64,000 nt of DNA, taken from Bog-473 sp963755495. Its GTDB lineage: Bacteria; Actinomycetota; Acidimicrobiia; Acidimicrobiales; RAAP-2. Position 1 is the first letter of the stretch. Every line of letters starts with the position of its first letter. The translations under genes were made by a program, and so were the position numbers. The stretch lies in contig CAVWJS010000006.1 in the NCBI GenBank assembly GCA_963755495.1, positions 682,001 through 746,000 of the forward strand, read 5' to 3'. The notes beneath the pieces were generated by a model. The model was not told the origin of the DNA. It worked only from the letters and a program-made list of their open reading frames with translations, and did not search any database. This document shows positions 8,858-17,880 of this stretch, piece after piece.

Positions 8858-9223
8858 GTGAAACGGCGTACCGCCACGTACCCGCGCTCGTTGCGGGTGA
8901 ATCAGGTCCTCCGACAGGTTATTGCGGAAGAGATCGAGCGGCTGGCCGACGCCGATGAGCGCATGCGCATGGTCACGGTGACCTCCGTCGACACGGCCGC
9001 CGACATGCGGACGGCCACCGTCTACCTCGCCACCCTGGAGGTGGATGCAGCCGAGGCGCTCGAGGAGCGGCGCCCGCATCTCCAGCGGCTCATCGGCGCC
9101 CAGGTGACCCTCAAGCGCACCCCGCGGCTGACGTTCAAGGCCGACCCGGCCATCGCCGCCGGGTCCCGGGTCGAAGAGCTCCTGCGCGGCCTGGACAGGG
9201 ATCAAGACCCTCCTCAGTCATGA
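8858..9223 (+). CDS. rbfA: 30S ribosome-binding factor RbfA
   Basis: RbfA is a KH-fold cold-shock and 30S maturation factor. The GTG at 8858 gives VKRRTATYPRSLRVNQVLRQ, followed by EIERLADADERMRMVTVTSV and a C-terminal part RTPRLTFKADPAIAAGSRVE, which matches the conserved family end. The product is 121 aa, normal for the family. It lies 7 bp after infB and 30 bp before truB, the standard order. Confidence 0.93.
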   Translation: MKRRTATYPRSLRVNQVLRQVIAEEIERLADADERMRMVTVTSVDTAADMRTATVYLATLEVDAAEALEERRPHLQRLIGAQVTLKRTPRLTFKADPAIAAGSRVEELLRGLDRDQDPPQS

Positions 9224-9253
9224 GCAAGGCCGCTCCATGAGCGAATCAGGACG

Positions 9254-10129
9254 GTGAGCGCCACCGGCCTGGTGGTAGTCGACAAGGAAGCCGGCTGGAC
9301 CTCCCACGACGTGGTGGCCCGCTGTCGGCGTCTGTTCGGACAGCGACGGGTAGGTCACGCCGGCACCCTGGACCCCGACGCCACCGGCGTCCTCTTGGTC
9401 GGGTTGGGGCGGGCCACCCGCCTCATGCGGTTCCTGACGGCCCTTCCAAAGACGTATGTGGCCGAGATCGTGCTGGGCGCGAACACGTCGACGCTCGATG
9501 CTTCGGGCGAGGTGACGGGGAAGTGGGACATGTCCGGCGTCACACTCGAACAGGTACAAGCAGCGGCGGTCAACCTGACGGGCGCCATCGAGCAGATCCC
9601 GCCCATGGTGTCGGCCGTGAAGATCGGTGGGCGGCGCCTGCACGAGCTCGCTCGGCAGGGCATTGAGGTCGAACGCCCGCCGCGGCGCGTGCACGTGTTC
9701 CGCTTCGACGTGGCGGCGATCCCCGAGCGTCCGGGCGTGTACCGGGCCGAGGTGGAGTGCTCGTCGGGCACCTACATCCGCGTGCTGGCCGAAGATATGG
9801 GAACGGCGCTCGGCGGCGGAGCCCACATCGGTCTGTTGCGACGGACTCGTATCGGCTCGTTCGGAGGGGGCGAGATGCGCCCACTCGATCTTCTCTCCAC
9901 CGACGCCGTCCTCACACCCGCCGAGGCCATGCGTGACCTCGGCGCCGTGACCGTGGGGCCGGAGATCGCCACCTTGATCGGGCGTGGTCTGCCGCTCGAC
10001 CGCGTGCCGATAGGTGCGGTGGGCGAAGGTCCGTGGGCCATGTTGGATCAGGACGGGGACCTGCTGGCGGTCTATGAGGCCACCGATACTGATCGCATCA
10101 AACCGGCAGTCGTCCTGACCGGCACCTGA
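9254..10129 (+). CDS. truB: tRNA pseudouridine(55) synthase TruB
   Basis: TruB isomerises U55 in the T loop of tRNAs. The catalytic aspartate sits in GHAGTLDPDATGVLLVGLG. Other conserved parts are the N-terminal DKEAGWTSHDVVARCRR, QIPPMVSAVKIGGRRLHELA and SGTYIRVLAEDMG. The 291-aa length fits the actinobacterial family, including a C-terminal domain that begins near residue 240. The GTG at 9254 is used as start because the family N terminus begins there. It lies in the same transcription direction as rbfA and ribF. Confidence 0.95.
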   Translation: MSATGLVVVDKEAGWTSHDVVARCRRLFGQRRVGHAGTLDPDATGVLLVGLGRATRLMRFLTALPKTYVAEIVLGANTSTLDASGEVTGKWDMSGVTLEQVQAAAVNLTGAIEQIPPMVSAVKIGGRRLHELARQGIEVERPPRRVHVFRFDVAAIPERPGVYRAEVECSSGTYIRVLAEDMGTALGGGAHIGLLRRTRIGSFGGGEMRPLDLLSTDAVLTPAEAMRDLGAVTVGPEIATLIGRGLPLDRVPIGAVGEGPWAMLDQDGDLLAVYEATDTDRIKPAVVLTGT

Positions 10130-10164
10130 CGTCTCGTCTCAAGCGCCGTCTATCCTCAATCGCA

Positions 10165-11106
10165 ATGTCCGGAACTGCCGTCACGATCGGCGCCTATGAC
10201 GGCGTGCACCTGGGGCATAGGGCACTGCTGCATGAGCTGTCCGCCCTGGCTGCGGCCGAGGGGTTGTCGACCGTCGTGGTCACCTTCGACCGTCACCCGG
10301 CCGGCGTGGTACGTCCCGAATCGGCTCCACCGCAGCTGACCGATCTGGCGCAGAAGCTCGAGTTGCTGGCCGACTGTGGCATCGATCGCACCCTGGTCAT
10401 CGAGTTCGACCGGACCCGGGCCGACGAGTCCGCCGAGGATTTCGTCAAGGAGGTGTTGGTCGACATGCTCGGCGCTCGCCTGGTCGTAGTCGGCGAGGAC
10501 TTCCACTTCGGTCATGGGAGAAAAGGGAACGTCGCCCTATTGACCGCGCTCGGCCGCGAGTACGGCTTCAAGGTGATCGGCGCCCGCCTGACCGGGGCCA
10601 GCCTGACCGGGGCCAGCCCGACCGGAGAGGGCAGTCCCGATCCCGTTTCGTCGACCCGAATTCGGAGCCTGGTGGCCGAGGGCGACGTGGTCGGCGCCGC
10701 CAAGCTGCTGGGACGGCCGCACGAGGTGAGGGGCACCGTGGTCCACGGGGACGGCCGGGGCGGACCGGTACTGGGATTCCCGACGGCCAACATGATGATT
10801 GCCGACGACATTGCCCTGCCAGCCGACGGCATTTATGCCGGCTACTTCACCCGGGCCGACGGGAGCGTCCACGAGGCAGCCATCTCGGTCGGTCGGCGAC
10901 CCACCTTCTACGAGCCCGGTACTGCATCAGTCCTGGTGGAGGCCTATCTTCTCCAGTTCGACGGGGACCTCTACGGGGAGCTCGGCGCTGTATCGTTCGT
11001 GACCCGCCTCCGCGACGAGCGGCAGTTCGACTCGGTCGATGCCCTGATCGCCCAGATGCACGAGGACGCAGCAGCTGCGCAACGGGCGCTCTCGGCCGAT
11101 CGCTGA
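10165..11106 (+). CDS. ribF: Bifunctional riboflavin kinase / FAD synthetase
   Basis: The protein phosphorylates riboflavin to FMN and adenylylates FMN to FAD. The N-terminal adenylyltransferase domain begins TIGAYDGVHLGHRALLHEL, with the HxGH nucleotide motif. The C-terminal kinase domain carries GTVVHGDGRGGPVLGFPTAN and GYFTRADG. At 313 aa it is the usual size. Two in-frame 18-bp copies (encoding LTGAS) near 10589-10624 form a short repeat in the linker between the domains. It follows truB by 35 bp and lies upstream of rpsO, as in other actinobacteria. Confidence 0.95.
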   Translation: MSGTAVTIGAYDGVHLGHRALLHELSALAAAEGLSTVVVTFDRHPAGVVRPESAPPQLTDLAQKLELLADCGIDRTLVIEFDRTRADESAEDFVKEVLVDMLGARLVVVGEDFHFGHGRKGNVALLTALGREYGFKVIGARLTGASLTGASPTGEGSPDPVSSTRIRSLVAEGDVVGAAKLLGRPHEVRGTVVHGDGRGGPVLGFPTANMMIADDIALPADGIYAGYFTRADGSVHEAAISVGRRPTFYEPGTASVLVEAYLLQFDGDLYGELGAVSFVTRLRDERQFDSVDALIAQMHEDAAAAQRALSADR

Positions 11107-11238
11107 CCTACCAGCTCAGCCCGGCCGACCCGCTCGTGGCGGACCACCTCCGCCCACGCCGGACCACCTGCTAACATGGATGCCGGTTGGGGCTGGTTCT
11201 CCACCGCACTCCTACAACTCTCCGAGGTTCTTCGATTT

Positions 11239-11496
11239 ATGCCCGACACGCAGGCCACTATTGCCGAGTACCGGCTGCACGAAAGTGACACTGGTTCACC
11301 AGAGGTGCAGATCGCACTGCTGTCGGGGCGGATCAACCATCTTACGGAGCACTTGAAGGATCACAAAGGGGACCATCACACTCGACGCGGCCTGATGAAG
11401 CTCATCGGCCAGCGTCGGCGGTTGCTCGATTACGTGCGAAAGAACGACGTCGAGCGCTACCGCACCATCATCGGCCGCCTCGGCATTCGGCGGTAA
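11239..11496 (+). CDS. rpsO: 30S ribosomal protein S15
   Basis: This 85-aa protein shows the S15 signature: ATIAEYRLHESDTGSPEVQI, ALLSGRINHLTEHLKDHKGD and RRRLLDYVRKNDVERYRTII. It binds 16S rRNA helices 20-22 early in assembly. The ATG at 11239 (MPDTQ) is chosen over an in-frame ATG 63 bp upstream because homologues begin close to the ATIAEY motif. It precedes pnp, the classic rpsO-pnp pair in which PNPase acts on the shared transcript. Confidence 0.95.
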   Translation: MPDTQATIAEYRLHESDTGSPEVQIALLSGRINHLTEHLKDHKGDHHTRRGLMKLIGQRRRLLDYVRKNDVERYRTIIGRLGIRR

Positions 11497-11616
11497 CGAA
11501 ACACATCCGGGCGTCTCGGGACGCTGGCTGCCAGTCGCCGGTCACTTTCGCAAGGAAGGTGGTCGACCACTGGGAACCAGACAAGAGATGCCCCCAAACA
11601 CCACACGAGGAGCATC

Positions 11617-14112
11617 ATGGCTGACGCCATTTCCGTGTCGGGCCCTATCAGTGGCACCGACCGCACCCTGTCGTTTGAGTCCGGAAAGTTGGCGCAGCTC
11701 GCCGACGGAGCCGTGCTTGCACGCATCGGGGACACTGTCCTTTTGGCCACGGCCACTGCGGCCCGATCCGTACGGGAGGGGACCGATTTCTTCCCGCTCA
11801 CCGTTGACATCGAGGAGCGGGCATACGCTGCCGGCAAGATCCCCGGTTCGTTCTTCCGCCGGGAAGGCAAGAGCTCGGACCAGGCCATCCTGACCTGCCG
11901 GCTCATCGACCGTCCCCTTCGCCCGTCCTTCCCGAGCGGCTTCCGCAACGAAGTGCACGTGGTCGGGACGATCTTCGGCGCCGATCAGATCAACCCGCAC
12001 GATGTGCTGGCCATCAACGCGGCCTCGGCGGCGCTCATGTTGTCGGGCATTCCGTTCGACGGCCCCATCGGCGCCGTCCGGGTGGCCTACAGCGTCGACG
12101 GCACCTGGATCCCGCACCCGACATTCGAAGAGGGTGACGCCGCCACGTTCGAGCTCGTCGTCGCCGGCCGGGCCCTCGACGAGACGGACACCACCGACAT
12201 CGCCATCATGATGGTCGAGGCCGGGGGGACCGAGCACTCATGGGACTATTACGAAGCGGGCGCCCCCAAGGTCACCGAAGAGGTGCTGGCTGAGGGTCTG
12301 GAGGCGGCCAAGACCTGGATCCGCGAGTCCATCCTGCTGCAGCGTGAGCTGGTGGCCGGCGTCGTCGCCGCCAAGGGCCCGATCGAGACCATCGCCTTCT
12401 CCACCTTCTCGGACTACACCGACGACGTGTGGGCCCGGGTCGAGGCGGTTGGCACCGACCTCATCGCCAAGGCCAACCTGGTCACGGCCAAGACCGAGCG
12501 CAATGAAGCCCTCGATGCCGCCGGCAAGGAGATCCAGGCCGCGCTGGCTGACGAGTTCGAAGGCCGATCCGGCGAGATCAAGGCGGCCATCCGCTCGCTG
12601 ACCAAGAAGCTCGTGCGCAAGCGCATCGTCGAGGACGGCGTGCGGGTCGACGGCCGTGGCACGGCCGATATCCGTCCATTGTCCGCCGAGGTCGACCTCT
12701 TCCCAACGGCGCACGGCTCGGCCCTGTTCCAGCGGGGCGAGACCCAGGTGCTCAACGTCACGACGCTCGGCATGCCTCGCATGGCCCAGATGCTCGACAC
12801 GATCACGCCGGTCGACTCCAAGCGCTACATGCATCACTACAACTTCCCGCCCTTCTCCACGGGAGAGACCGGCTTCATGCGCGGCCCCAAGCGTCGCGAG
12901 ATCGGGCACGGGCTGCTGGCCGAGCGAGCGCTGTTGCCGGTCGTTCCGAGCGCCGAGGAATTCCCCTACACCTTGCGCCTGGTCTCCGACGTCCTGGCTT
13001 CGAACGGCTCCACGTCGATGGCGTCGGTCTGCGGCTCGACCTTGTCGCTGATGGCCGCCGGTGTACCCCTCAAGGCTCCGGTGGCGGGCATCGCCATGGG
13101 CCTGGTCTATGACGGCGGCACCTACGTCACCCTCACCGACATCCTGGGCTCCGAGGACGCCTTCGGCGACATGGACTTCAAGGTGGCCGGCACCGCTGAT
13201 GCGGTGACCGCGCTCCAGCTCGACACCAAGATCGCCGGTCTCCCGGCCGATGTGCTGGCCAAGGCGCTCCTGCAGGCCAAAGAGGCCCGGTTGACGATTC
13301 TCGGCGTCATGGCGAGCGCCATCGCCGAGCCGCGTGACCACGTGGCCAACAGCGCCCCGAAGATCGTCTCCATGGAGATCCCGATCGACAAGATCGGTGA
13401 GGTCATCGGGCCCAAGGGCAAGGTCATCAACACCCTGCAGCAGGAGACTGGCGCGGACATCGCGGTCGACGACGACGGCATGGTCGGCACGGTCACCATC
13501 GGCGCCAAGGACGGCAACGCCGTCGAGGAGGCGCGACGGCGTATCTCGCTCATCCTCGACCCGCCGACAGCCGATGTGGGCGCGGTGTACGCCGGCAAGG
13601 TGGTCAACATCACCAAGTTCGGCGCCTTCGTCAACGTGCTGCCTGGCCGTGACGGGTTGTTGCATATCTCGAAGCTCTCGTCGCTCGCCGGCGGCAAGCG
13701 GATCAACAACGTTGAAGACGTGTTGACGTTAGGCCAGCCGATCGAGGTGCGCGTGGACGACATCGATCCGCAGGGCAAGGTCTCCTTGTCGCTGGCCTCG
13801 GCGCCTGAAGTCAGCGCCGAGGACGGTGCCAGTTCGTCGCCTTCGGGCAACGGCGGCGGCCGCAGTTCTGGCGGCAGCGGTGACCGAGGTGACCGAGGTG
13901 ACCGAGGGCGCAGCGACGCCCCCCGAGAGCGCACGGGGCCTTCTGCCGCACCGGCGGCCGCCGGTAACGGCGTGCCTTCGTTCGAGGACGCCTTCGAGGC
14001 GGAACTGGTTTCCGAGCTCGGGGACCTCGGTCCTGGTGCGGTCGAAGCGGAAGGCCGAAGCAGCAGTGGCGGCGATCGCCGCCCACCGCGCGGCCGTTCG
14101 CGTCGTCGTTGA
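11617..14112 (+). CDS. pnp: Polynucleotide phosphorylase
   Basis: PNPase degrades RNA from the 3' end phosphorolytically and is part of RNA turnover. The 831-aa protein has two RNase PH domains (first around LADGAVLARIGDTVLLATAT; second with GSALFQRGETQVLNV and FMRGPKRREIGHG), a KH domain (IDKIGEVIGPKGKVINTLQQ) and an S1 domain (GAVYAGKVVNITKFGAFVN). After about residue 730 comes a Gly/Ser/Asp/Arg-rich tail of roughly 100 aa with a GDRGDRGDRG repeat, longer than in E. coli and probably disordered and RNA-binding. The stop overlaps the TTG start of the next gene (TTGA), so coupled translation is likely. Confidence 0.96.
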   Translation: MADAISVSGPISGTDRTLSFESGKLAQLADGAVLARIGDTVLLATATAARSVREGTDFFPLTVDIEERAYAAGKIPGSFFRREGKSSDQAILTCRLIDRPLRPSFPSGFRNEVHVVGTIFGADQINPHDVLAINAASAALMLSGIPFDGPIGAVRVAYSVDGTWIPHPTFEEGDAATFELVVAGRALDETDTTDIAIMMVEAGGTEHSWDYYEAGAPKVTEEVLAEGLEAAKTWIRESILLQRELVAGVVAAKGPIETIAFSTFSDYTDDVWARVEAVGTDLIAKANLVTAKTERNEALDAAGKEIQAALADEFEGRSGEIKAAIRSLTKKLVRKRIVEDGVRVDGRGTADIRPLSAEVDLFPTAHGSALFQRGETQVLNVTTLGMPRMAQMLDTITPVDSKRYMHHYNFPPFSTGETGFMRGPKRREIGHGLLAERALLPVVPSAEEFPYTLRLVSDVLASNGSTSMASVCGSTLSLMAAGVPLKAPVAGIAMGLVYDGGTYVTLTDILGSEDAFGDMDFKVAGTADAVTALQLDTKIAGLPADVLAKALLQAKEARLTILGVMASAIAEPRDHVANSAPKIVSMEIPIDKIGEVIGPKGKVINTLQQETGADIAVDDDGMVGTVTIGAKDGNAVEEARRRISLILDPPTADVGAVYAGKVVNITKFGAFVNVLPGRDGLLHISKLSSLAGGKRINNVEDVLTLGQPIEVRVDDIDPQGKVSLSLASAPEVSAEDGASSSPSGNGGGRSSGGSGDRGDRGDRGRSDAPRERTGPSAAPAAAGNGVPSFEDAFEAELVSELGDLGPGAVEAEGRSSSGGDRRPPRGRSRRR

Positions 14113-15371
14113 TCGAGACCTCCTTACTTCCCAGCGGCATCCGCCTGGTCACTGAGACCATGGCGGATGTGCGCTCGGTCGCGGTGGCCTATTGGGTTGG
14201 TTCGGGCTCGCGCGACGAGTCCGATGACGTTGCCGGTGCCTCGCATTTCCTCGAGCACCTTCTCTTCAAGGGCACGCCGGCGCGTTCGGCCGCAGCCATT
14301 GCGGAGTCGCTCGACGAGGTGGGTGGAGACTGCAACGCATTCACCACTAAGGAGTACACGACCTTTTACGTCCGTCTCCTGTCGGAGCACCTCCCACTCG
14401 GGCTCGACATCCTCAGCGAAATCATGTGGGATCCGGCGTTACGCCAGTCCGATGTCGACGCGGAGCGCACGGTGATTCTCGACGAGATTCTGATGCACGC
14501 CGACGAACCGGCAGATCTGGTGGCCGAGCAGTGGCAGTCGTCGTTGTTCCCTGGGCACGCGCTCGGTCGAGACACGCTCGGCACCCAATCGACGGTTGGC
14601 GACCTCGACGCAGATGACATACGTCGCTTCTTCACTCATCACTACCGTCCCGGGAACATGGTGGTTTCGGTGGCGGGGGACTGCACGCACGACGCGGTGG
14701 CAGCCGATCTCGAGCGACGTTTCGCGGGACAGCCGGGAGGAGTGGCACCGCAGCGGACTGCACCCGGGCCCAACACGGAACGGCTGAGTGTGGTGCGGCG
14801 GCCGACTGAACAGGCGCACGTGGTCTACGGGATGCGATCAGTTTCGCGCTACGACGAGCGGCGCTGGGCTCTGGCCGTGCTCAATCACGTGCTCGGGGGC
14901 GGCTTGTCGAGCCGCCTCTTCCAAAAGGTGCGCGAAGAGCGCGGGCTGGCCTACTCAGTGTGGTCGGAACGGGCCGCCTACCAAGATGCGGGCTCGCTCG
15001 CAGTCGTCGTCGGCACGGCGCCCGATCATGTCGACGAGGTTCTGCGCATCATCACCGGTGAGCTCGAGCTGATGGCCGTGCACGGGATCACCGATCGCGA
15101 ACTGGCCGTGGCGAAGGGAAACCTGCGGGCCGAGATGTTGCTTTCGGGCGAGGATTCCGGGGCCCGCATGGGTCGTATCGGCTCCTCCCTGCTCCTCCAC
15201 GGTGAGGTGCAATTGATCGACGAGGTGCTGGCCCGTATTGAGGCGGTCGGACGCGACGAGGTGTTGGCCCAAGCCCAAGAGCTGGTTGAAGCGCCGCGCA
15301 CGTTGAGCGCAGTAGGCCCCTTCGACGAAGGTGCCTTCATTGATCACGTGGCGTCGTTAGCCGGCCAGTAG
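14109..15371 (+). CDS. M16 (pitrilysin) family zinc peptidase
   Basis: The 420-aa protein has the inverted zinc motif HFLEH in GASHFLEHLLFKGTPARS, with the downstream Glu about 77 residues later in ERTVILDEILMHADEP. A second M16 domain follows (VVYGMRSVSRYDERRW, LGGGLSSRLFQKVREERGLA), including the R/Y motif region. Proteins of this type follow pnp in most actinobacteria and are usually named processing peptidase-like; the substrate is unknown. The TTG at 14109 overlaps the pnp stop and gives IETSLLPSGIRLVTE, matching the family N terminus. dapB starts 11 bp after it. Confidence 0.92.
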   Translation: MIETSLLPSGIRLVTETMADVRSVAVAYWVGSGSRDESDDVAGASHFLEHLLFKGTPARSAAAIAESLDEVGGDCNAFTTKEYTTFYVRLLSEHLPLGLDILSEIMWDPALRQSDVDAERTVILDEILMHADEPADLVAEQWQSSLFPGHALGRDTLGTQSTVGDLDADDIRRFFTHHYRPGNMVVSVAGDCTHDAVAADLERRFAGQPGGVAPQRTAPGPNTERLSVVRRPTEQAHVVYGMRSVSRYDERRWALAVLNHVLGGGLSSRLFQKVREERGLAYSVWSERAAYQDAGSLAVVVGTAPDHVDEVLRIITGELELMAVHGITDRELAVAKGNLRAEMLLSGEDSGARMGRIGSSLLLHGEVQLIDEVLARIEAVGRDEVLAQAQELVEAPRTLSAVGPFDEGAFIDHVASLAGQ

Positions 15372-15381
15372 GGTTCAACCG

Positions 15382-16167
15382 ATGCGCAAGGTCGGTGTGG
15401 TCGGAGCCGGCGGCCGAATGGGCCGCGAGGTTTGCCTTGCTGTGATGGCTGCGCCCGATTTGGAGCTCGTCTCGGTCATAGACCCCGGTCACGACGGCCA
15501 GACCATTGAGGGGCTTACGGTCGTGGGCGACGTCGCTGCGCTCGCTGAAAGCGGTGCCGAGGTGGTCGTCGACTTCAGCGTGGCCGACGCCGTGCGGGCC
15601 AATCTCGCGTACTACGCCGGCCACGGCATCCATGCCGTGATCGGGACGACAGGCCTGAGCGATGGCGACCTCGAAGGGGCGGCCCAGCTCTTCGCCGACG
15701 CCACAGCCAATGCGGTGGTGGCCGCCAACTTCGCCATCGGGGCGGTATTGCTCATGCGTTTTTGCGAGCTGGCGGCGCCCCACATGGACGGTGTCGAGAT
15801 AATCGAGTTGCATCACGACGCCAAGCGCGACGCACCGTCGGGGACGGCGCGGCACACGGCGGCACTCATAGCCGCGGCCCGCGAGGATGGCGGGGCCGGC
15901 CCGCTGCCGGCCGACCCGACCACCGAGCTGGTGTTGCCGGGCGCACGGGGCGCCGAAGGTGCCGGCGGCGTCCACATCCATTCGGTGCGACTCCCCGGCC
16001 TCATAGCCCACGAAGAGGTAATTTTCGGAGCCCTCGGCCAGAGCCTCACCATCCGCCACGACTCGTACGACCGTCGTTCCTTCATGCCCGGCGTGCTCCT
16101 GGCCGTGCGGGCGGTGGCGGATCGCCCGGGCCTGACGCTCGGGATCGAAGGCCTTCTCGACCTGTGA
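15382..16167 (+). CDS. dapB: 4-hydroxy-tetrahydrodipicolinate reductase
   Basis: DapB reduces HTPA to tetrahydrodipicolinate in the lysine/meso-DAP pathway. The Rossmann nucleotide motif is KVGVVGAGGRMGREV. The active-site region is ELHHDAKRDAPSGTARHTA, with the catalytic His and Lys, and the family ending around SYDRRSFMPGVLLAVRAV is present. At 261 aa it has the usual length. It co-directs with the M16 peptidase gene and works with dapA, dapC, dapD, dapE and dapF elsewhere in the window. Confidence 0.96.
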   Translation: MRKVGVVGAGGRMGREVCLAVMAAPDLELVSVIDPGHDGQTIEGLTVVGDVAALAESGAEVVVDFSVADAVRANLAYYAGHGIHAVIGTTGLSDGDLEGAAQLFADATANAVVAANFAIGAVLLMRFCELAAPHMDGVEIIELHHDAKRDAPSGTARHTAALIAAAREDGGAGPLPADPTTELVLPGARGAEGAGGVHIHSVRLPGLIAHEEVIFGALGQSLTIRHDSYDRRSFMPGVLLAVRAVADRPGLTLGIEGLLDL

Positions 16168-16180
16168 GAACGACCCTGAC

Positions 16181-16738
16181 GTGAGCGACGTGCGCGAGCG
16201 TCTCCTGCAGGCCGCCTATGACTGTGTGGCCCGGTGGGGATTGGCCAAGACCACGGTCGAAGATGTCGCTCGGGAGGCGGGTGTGTCCCGGGCCACCGTC
16301 TATCGCTACTTCCCGGCCGGGCGCGACGAACTCATCGGGGCGGTGGTCGCGTGGGAGTTCGGTCGCTTTTTCCTTCGTCTCTACGACGAGGTGCACAATG
16401 CCGACACGCTCGAAGAAGTCATGGAGCGCGGCCTCGTGTTCGCCCACAACGCCATCCTTGGACACGAGGTACTCCAGCGCATCCTCATGACTGAGCCTGA
16501 GATCCTGTTGCCGCGTCTGACCATTGAGGCGAACGAGACGCACAAATTGGTGGCTGCATTCCTTGTGCCCTACCTCGTGCGTCATGGCATGGCCGAAGGG
16601 ACCAATCTTGACGCGGCTGCTGACTTCCTGGCCCGCATGGTCCTCTCCTACATCGGCTCTCCCGGTCGCTGGGATCTGAACGATCCCGAACAGGTCGCCC
16701 GGCTGGTTCGGGCCGAGTTGCTGGCGGGCATCCGATGA
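16181..16738 (+). CDS. TetR-family transcriptional regulator
   Basis: This 185-aa protein has an N-terminal helix-turn-helix: GLAKTTVEDVAREAGVSRAT followed by VYRYFPAGRDELIGAVV, the TetR signature. The C-terminal ligand domain is all-helical and unassigned. The GTG start at 16181 lies 13 bp after dapB, and its stop overlaps the ATG of the rhomboid gene (ATGA), so these two are translationally coupled. Its HTH closely resembles that of the second TetR protein at 17881, which suggests duplication. The target is unknown. Confidence 0.85.
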   Translation: MSDVRERLLQAAYDCVARWGLAKTTVEDVAREAGVSRATVYRYFPAGRDELIGAVVAWEFGRFFLRLYDEVHNADTLEEVMERGLVFAHNAILGHEVLQRILMTEPEILLPRLTIEANETHKLVAAFLVPYLVRHGMAEGTNLDAAADFLARMVLSYIGSPGRWDLNDPEQVARLVRAELLAGIR

Positions 16739-17586
16739 CGTCGACCTCGAGCATGTGCGCCAATCACCCCGACCGGATGGCCTCCTCCATCTGTGCCCAT
16801 TGCGACCGGCCCATCTGCACGGAGTGCATGCAGCACGCCCCGGTGGGGTGGCAGTGCCCGGACTGCATCGCCGCCGGTGCCAAGAAGACCAAGGTCATCC
16901 GCCCTTTCGCCGCCTCCAACCGCACCGGTGTGGTCGGCTCGACCAATCCGACGCCGGTGGTCATCGCGTTGGTGGTCGTCTGCGCCGTGGTCTTCGTGGC
17001 CAGCGGCTTCGGCAAGACCAGCGTCATCAACCGGCTGGGCATGTGGCCAAATGGCGTGCACTATGAGCACGAGTACTACCGGCTGTTCACGTCACTCTTC
17101 CTACATCTCGATTTCCTCCACATCGCCTTCAATATGATCAGCCTGTTGATCGTGGGTCCCGCCGTCGAAGTCATGCTCGGCAAGAGCCGCTTCCTGGCGC
17201 TGTATCTGTTGGCTGGCCTTGGCGGCAACGTGCTCTCCTACCTGATTGCTCCTGCGGCCCAAGTCAGCGCCGGTGCCTCTGGCGCCATCTTCGGTGTGTT
17301 CGGCGCCTATGTGGTCCTGGCCCTTCTCCGACGCAAGCCCATCGGCCCCGTCCTCGCGCTGATCGTGATCAATCTGGTGCTCGGATTCACCGGCAACATC
17401 GAGTGGCAGGCGCACATCGGCGGACTATTGGTGGGATGTGTGCTGGCGCTGGCATTCCACTACGCCTCCACGATGCGCCAGACGGCGCGGGAGGTCGCCC
17501 TCACGGTGGGAGCGAGCGCCGTCACCCTGGCCGTGCTCGCCCTGCTCCTTTTTGGGATCGCGCCAGGGCACGTGAACGTCTCATAG
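16735..17586 (+). CDS. Rhomboid-family intramembrane serine protease with N-terminal zinc finger
   Basis: The first 45 residues form a B-box-like zinc-binding module with paired cysteines and His (CANHP, CAHCDRPICTECMQ, CPDC). A six-helix rhomboid domain follows. The nucleophile serine is in SAGASGAIFGVFGAY (GxSG), the catalytic His in EWQAHIGGLLVG, and the helix-2 pattern is HLDFLHIAFNMISL. Rhomboids cleave transmembrane helices. Fusion of a zinc finger to a rhomboid domain is common in actinobacteria. At 283 aa it has the usual size. Its ATG overlaps the TetR stop by 4 bp, so it may be expressed together with that regulator. Confidence 0.9.
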   Translation: MTSTSSMCANHPDRMASSICAHCDRPICTECMQHAPVGWQCPDCIAAGAKKTKVIRPFAASNRTGVVGSTNPTPVVIALVVVCAVVFVASGFGKTSVINRLGMWPNGVHYEHEYYRLFTSLFLHLDFLHIAFNMISLLIVGPAVEVMLGKSRFLALYLLAGLGGNVLSYLIAPAAQVSAGASGAIFGVFGAYVVLALLRRKPIGPVLALIVINLVLGFTGNIEWQAHIGGLLVGCVLALAFHYASTMRQTAREVALTVGASAVTLAVLALLLFGIAPGHVNVS

Positions 17587-17600
17587 GGCTCTGAGGGAGA

Positions 17601-17663
17601 GGGGGGTGCCGGCCGAGGGGGGTGCCGGCCGAGGGGCGCCGGCCGAGGGGCGCCGGCCGAGGG
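17601..17663 (+). repeat. GC-rich tandem repeat, 14-16 bp unit, four copies
   Basis: Four consecutive copies of a ggggtgccggccga / ggggcgccggccga unit lie directly after the rhomboid gene. The last two copies lack two Gs relative to the first two. No gene is seen between the rhomboid gene and the TetR gene at 17881. Confidence 0.85.
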
Positions 17664-17683
17664 ACTTGTTTTCGGAAAACGGT

Positions 17684-17698
17684 ACCGAACCGTTCGGT
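17684..17698. promoter_or_regulatory. 15-bp palindrome, candidate TetR operator
   Basis: ACCGAAC-C-GTTCGGT is a perfect 15-bp inverted repeat, about 185 bp before the TetR gene at 17881. It resembles TetR-family operators in form. It is not a LexA box, since the half-site spacing is one base instead of four. Confidence 0.45.
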
Positions 17699-17843
17699 TG
17701 GGTTTTCCACGCGAGAAGTATCGGGACTGCGCGACCAGCTTGCTCCCAGCAAGCTCGAGGTCAAGGCGTGGACCGGCGCCGAAGTGGGGCTGAGCGACGC
17801 CGAGCGGCGCCGAGCGGCGCGCTTACCAACGAATCAGGACTGA

Positions 17844-17873
17844 TTGACACTAAGACAAAAAACGTCATAGTGT
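17844..17873 (+). promoter_or_regulatory. Promoter of the second TetR gene with overlapping inverted repeat
   Basis: TTGACA (17844-17849), a 16-bp spacer and CATAGT (17866-17871) form a good sigma-70-type promoter. Transcription would start near 17878-17881, at or next to the GTG start codon, which implies a leaderless mRNA. An inverted repeat ACACTA (17847-17852) / TAGTGT (17868-17873) overlaps both boxes, as expected for autorepression by the TetR protein. The regulatory role is inferred. Confidence 0.55.
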
Positions 17874-17880
17874 TTCATTA

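Noticed and set aside
11176..11238. N-terminal 21-residue extension of S15
   Set aside because: The family starts at the downstream ATG close to the ATIAEY motif, and the extension is not conserved-looking.
17684..17698. ACCGAACCGTTCGGT as a LexA box
   Set aside because: The arms CGAAC and GTTCG are separated by one base instead of four; a TetR operator is more likely.
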